Assembly: GCA_024405255.1 (NCBI GenBank)
Contig: JAKSOY010000253.1
Location: 1 to 6,020, forward strand
Source of the DNA: Kiritimatiellia bacterium
GTDB taxonomy: Bacteria; Verrucomicrobiota; Kiritimatiellia; RFP12; UBA1067
Reading direction: 5' to 3'
DNA length: 6,020 nucleotides
The notes beneath the pieces were generated by a model. That model had not been told where the DNA came from and did not search any database. It worked only from the letters and a program-made list of their open reading frames with translations. How positions within the stretch are numbered: position 1 is the stretch's first letter; every line of letters starts with the position of its first letter. Positions 4,368-6,020 of this stretch are shown piece by piece. The position numbers and the translations under genes are program-made.

Positions 4368-5648
4368 ATGAAAACCTATAAAAGGCGCATTTTAGACGAT
4401 TTGATTGCTCGTCGGACACAAACAGCTGGAGCCATCCTTGTTGAGGGGATCAAGTGGTGTGGCAAAACGACGACCTGCGAGCATGCGGCGAAGAGCGTCA
4501 TCTACCTTGATGAGCCGGAGAGGCGGGATCACAATTTGCTTATGGCGAAGATTCGTCCGTCTGAACTTCTGGATGGAGCGACGCCGCGTTTGATTGACGA
4601 ATGGCAGCAGGCGCCCGTGCTCTGGGATGCCATCCGCTATCGGGTTGATCATGCGGATGAGCGGGGGCAGTTTCTGCTGACTGGGTCTGCCGTTCCGCCT
4701 GATGATTCCGAAATCAAGCACAGCGGCACGGGGCGCTATGCTTGGCTGAAAATGCGGCCGATGTCCCTGTTTGAGTCTGGCGAGTCTTCCGGCGAGGTCT
4801 CGCTTGCGGGCCTTTTTGAGGGAAAGGACCTGACGGGGGCGCATCCGGCTCTTTCGGAACTGCCCGATGTCGCACAGGCGATTTGCCGCGGCGGATGGCC
4901 GGCTGTCTGCGGACTTTCGGGCGAAGTGGCGCTGGATGCGTCGTTTGACTATCTGGACGCGGTGGTCAGGCGGGACATTTCGCGCGTGGACGGCGTCGCG
5001 AGGGACGAGGACCGTGCGCGGCGGATCATGCGCTCGTATGCGCGGCTGCAGGGAACGCAGTCGACGGCGGCCGTCATCCGGGAAGACCTCGCGGTTCACG
5101 AGTCCGGAGCTGTTGACGATGACACCGTCTATTCGTATATCAATGCGCTCAAGCGGATCTTTGCGATCGAGGACATGCCGGCGTGGTGTCCGAATCTCCG
5201 ATGCAAGACGCCGGTCCGGACGTCCGATACGCGCTATTTCGCCGATCCCTCGATTGCAACGGCGGCACTTCGGATCGGCCCGGGCGGACTGATGGGCGAT
5301 TTGCCGACGTTCGGCTTTCTTTTCGAGACGCTGGCGGTGCGCGACTTGCGCGTCTACGCCGACGCATTGATGGGCGAGGTGCGGCATTATCACGATGCAA
5401 GCGGGCTTGAGTGCGACGCCGTCGTCTATTTGCGCGACGGGTCCTACGGGCTTGTCGAAATCAAGCTCGGCGGACAGCTGCTCATCGACAAGGGCGCGGC
5501 CACGCTGACGAAGCTGGCGGCGAAAATCGACACGGACAAGATGCCGAAGCCGTCGTTCCTGATGGTGCTGACGGCGGTCGGGGACTGCGCCTACCGTCGG
5601 CCTGATGACGGGGTGTTCGTCTGCCCGGTGGGCAGTCTGCGTCCGTAA
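4368..5648 (+). CDS. AAA_14/DUF4143 family ATPase
   Basis: A 426-residue protein of normal length for this family. An N-terminal P-loop domain carries Walker A GIKWCGKT (27-34), a Walker B-like PRLIDE (73-78) and a sensor-like FLLTGSA (102-108). The helical DUF4143 region follows: RRDISRVDG (201-209), helices to about 300 including DDTVYSYINALKRIF, and RYFADPSIATAAL. The C-terminal part has ECDAVVYL (348-355) and GLVEIKLGG (361-369), an E/D...ExK arrangement reminiscent of PD-(D/E)XK nuclease folds, with D350, E364 and K366 as candidate residues. The family is common and often multicopy in gut bacteria, but its function is not settled, so I assign none. The gene stands alone with its own leaderless promoter and three upstream iterons, and no partner gene follows. 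Nothing is visibly truncated. Confidence 0.92.
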   Translation: MKTYKRRILDDLIARRTQTAGAILVEGIKWCGKTTTCEHAAKSVIYLDEPERRDHNLLMAKIRPSELLDGATPRLIDEWQQAPVLWDAIRYRVDHADERGQFLLTGSAVPPDDSEIKHSGTGRYAWLKMRPMSLFESGESSGEVSLAGLFEGKDLTGAHPALSELPDVAQAICRGGWPAVCGLSGEVALDASFDYLDAVVRRDISRVDGVARDEDRARRIMRSYARLQGTQSTAAVIREDLAVHESGAVDDDTVYSYINALKRIFAIEDMPAWCPNLRCKTPVRTSDTRYFADPSIATAALRIGPGGLMGDLPTFGFLFETLAVRDLRVYADALMGEVRHYHDASGLECDAVVYLRDGSYGLVEIKLGGQLLIDKGAATLTKLAAKIDTDKMPKPSFLMVLTAVGDCAYRRPDDGVFVCPVGSLRP

Positions 5649-5663
5649 TCAATAATCAGAGGT

Positions 5664-5674
5664 GGACTGTCCCC
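5664..5674. repeat. Solitary REP half-site
   Basis: GGACTGTCCCC lies 16 bases after the ATPase stop, and its reverse complement GGGGACAGTCC is the REP core seen at 2966-2985 and 5710-5729. It stands about 40 bp left of the second REPIN copy and may be the stump of another element. It has no strong stem and no T-tract, so I do not call it a terminator. Confidence 0.6.
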
Positions 5675-5706
5675 GGCTGAATCCATTGTTCGTATGAACC
5701 TTCTTC

Positions 5707-5854
5707 TGAACACGGCGGGGACAGTCCCCCTCGCGGGATGAGGTAAGTTTGTGTTTTCCGCTTTTGGGGGGGCGAATTTGATCTTCCGCGCAGGGTCTGT
5801 CCCCGCAGTGTCAATCCCCACTCCCTAACGTCTAAGCCCTACTCCCCAATCCAT
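5707..5854. repeat. REPIN/MITE-like repeat, copy 2
   Basis: The second copy of the element at 2963-3109, in the same orientation. REP ends are at 5710-5729 and, inverted, at 5793-5811. The conserved tail ends in CCCCAATCCAT at 5854, exactly where copy 1 ends before the recombinase codons. Copy 2 has a run of seven G at 5766-5772 where copy 1 has five. Its right end lies two bases from the PEP-CTERM gene terminator. The near-identity of the two copies indicates recent spread. Confidence 0.85.
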
Positions 5855-5856
5855 AA

Positions 5857-5898
5857 ATAAAGAAAGACCGCAGCCTGAAGACCACGGTCATTCTTTAT
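5857..5898 (-). terminator. Hairpin terminator of the right-edge PEP-CTERM gene
   Basis: A 14-nt arm, ATAAAGAAAGACCG (5857-5870), pairs with CGGTCATTCTTTAT (5885-5898) except for one A/A mismatch, around a 14-nt loop. On the minus strand it ends in the T-rich CTTTCTTTATTTATGG. It lies 33 bases after the stop at 5931. A weaker stem, AACCC/GGGTT (5901-5905 and 5914-5918), lies between them. Confidence 0.75.
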
Positions 5899-5930
5899 CC
5901 AACCCACCTTTAGCGGGTTAGGTTACATTC

Positions 5931-6020
5931 TTACGCGCGGCGGCGACGGGTATCACCCGAGGGCATAGCCCGAGCTTTGCGAAGCAAAGTGGCTACAGGT
6001 GTGCGCGAGGCCCGCAACGC
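5931..6020 (-). CDS. C-terminal end of a PEP-CTERM-like protein gene (partial)
   Basis: Only the last 29 codons are inside the window; the gene continues past the right edge. They read ALR, then 21 residues, then RRRRA and TAA at 5931-5933. The intact tail elsewhere in the window ends GLALRRRRA, so ALR and RRRRA here look like the two halves of the same tail split by a 63-bp in-frame insert (5949-6011). The expected VPEP motif and membrane segment would lie just outside the window, so the assignment is inference. A terminator follows at 5857-5898. Confidence 0.55.
   Translation of the reverse strand, partial: ALRASRTPVATLLRKARAMPSGDTRRRRA
5949..6011. repeat. 63-bp hairpin-rich in-frame insert in a PEP-CTERM tail
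   Basis: The stretch adds exactly 21 codons between ALR and RRRRA. Three short hairpins follow one another: CGGGT/ACCCG (5947-5959), GGGC/GCCC (5961-5971) and CTTTGC/GCAAAG (5975-5989). The right part contains GTGTGCGCGAGG (5999-6010), also found at 2831-2842. It is probably a small palindromic repeat element that keeps the frame open. Confidence 0.5.

Noticed and set aside
4392..5393. Long 333-residue minus-strand ORF opposite the DUF4143 ATPase
   Set aside because: It is rich in Arg, Pro and His and has no recognisable domain; the plus strand encodes a clear P-loop ATPase over the same bases.

Overview
The window looks like an accessory, repeat-rich stretch of a moderately GC-rich bacterial chromosome. 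Two minus-strand ORF ends carry a PEP-CTERM-type tail: one complete VPEP motif, hydrophobic segment and RRRRA terminus at 3959-4060, and one RRRRA terminus at 5931. Together with the GGGGACAG-type palindromic repeats and a DUF4143 ATPase, this suggests the Verrucomicrobiota/Kiritimatiellota/Lentisphaerota group, perhaps a gut or rumen Kiritimatiellota. That placement is an inference from style; no rRNA or other taxonomic marker is present.

Layout, left to right. A minus-strand fragment (48-758) encodes two copies of a beta-rich, aromatic-rich domain and has no convincing start codon. Diverging from it is an intact tyrosine recombinase (838-1950) with a good promoter and ribosome binding site. 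Eighteen bases after its stop lies a gene for a trypsin-like serine protease (1969-2796), with an apparent His/Asp/Ser triad and a leaderless promoter whose start region is a perfect 7-bp inverted repeat. A GC-rich non-coding stretch leads into the first copy of a 147-bp REPIN-like repeat (2963-3109). Its right end is fused to the last 34 codons of a second, divergent tyrosine recombinase (to 3206). A perfect 16-bp bidirectional hairpin terminator separates that remnant from a minus-strand Phd/YefM-like antitoxin and ParE/RelE-like toxin pair (3853 to 3283).

Beyond the toxin-antitoxin promoter lies a broken PEP-CTERM gene (3959-about 4270). It is disrupted by two tandem 43-bp REP-type units with TTAA at each junction. 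Next come three 23-bp iterons (4271-4330) and a second leaderless promoter driving an AAA_14/DUF4143 ATPase (4368-5648). The second REPIN copy (5707-5854) follows. It abuts the terminator of another PEP-CTERM gene that enters from the right edge; its C-terminal anchor appears to carry a 63-bp in-frame hairpin-rich insert.

Most of the region reads as decay and insertion around mobile parts: one intact and one remnant recombinase, REP/REPIN elements sharing a CGGGGACAG core, a stabilising toxin-antitoxin pair and two damaged surface-protein genes. The most unusual features are the recombinase-protease pair with its palindrome over a leaderless start, the iterons in front of the DUF4143 ATPase, and the short repeats that have repeatedly entered the ends of surface-protein genes. 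No transposase for the REP-type repeats is in the window.
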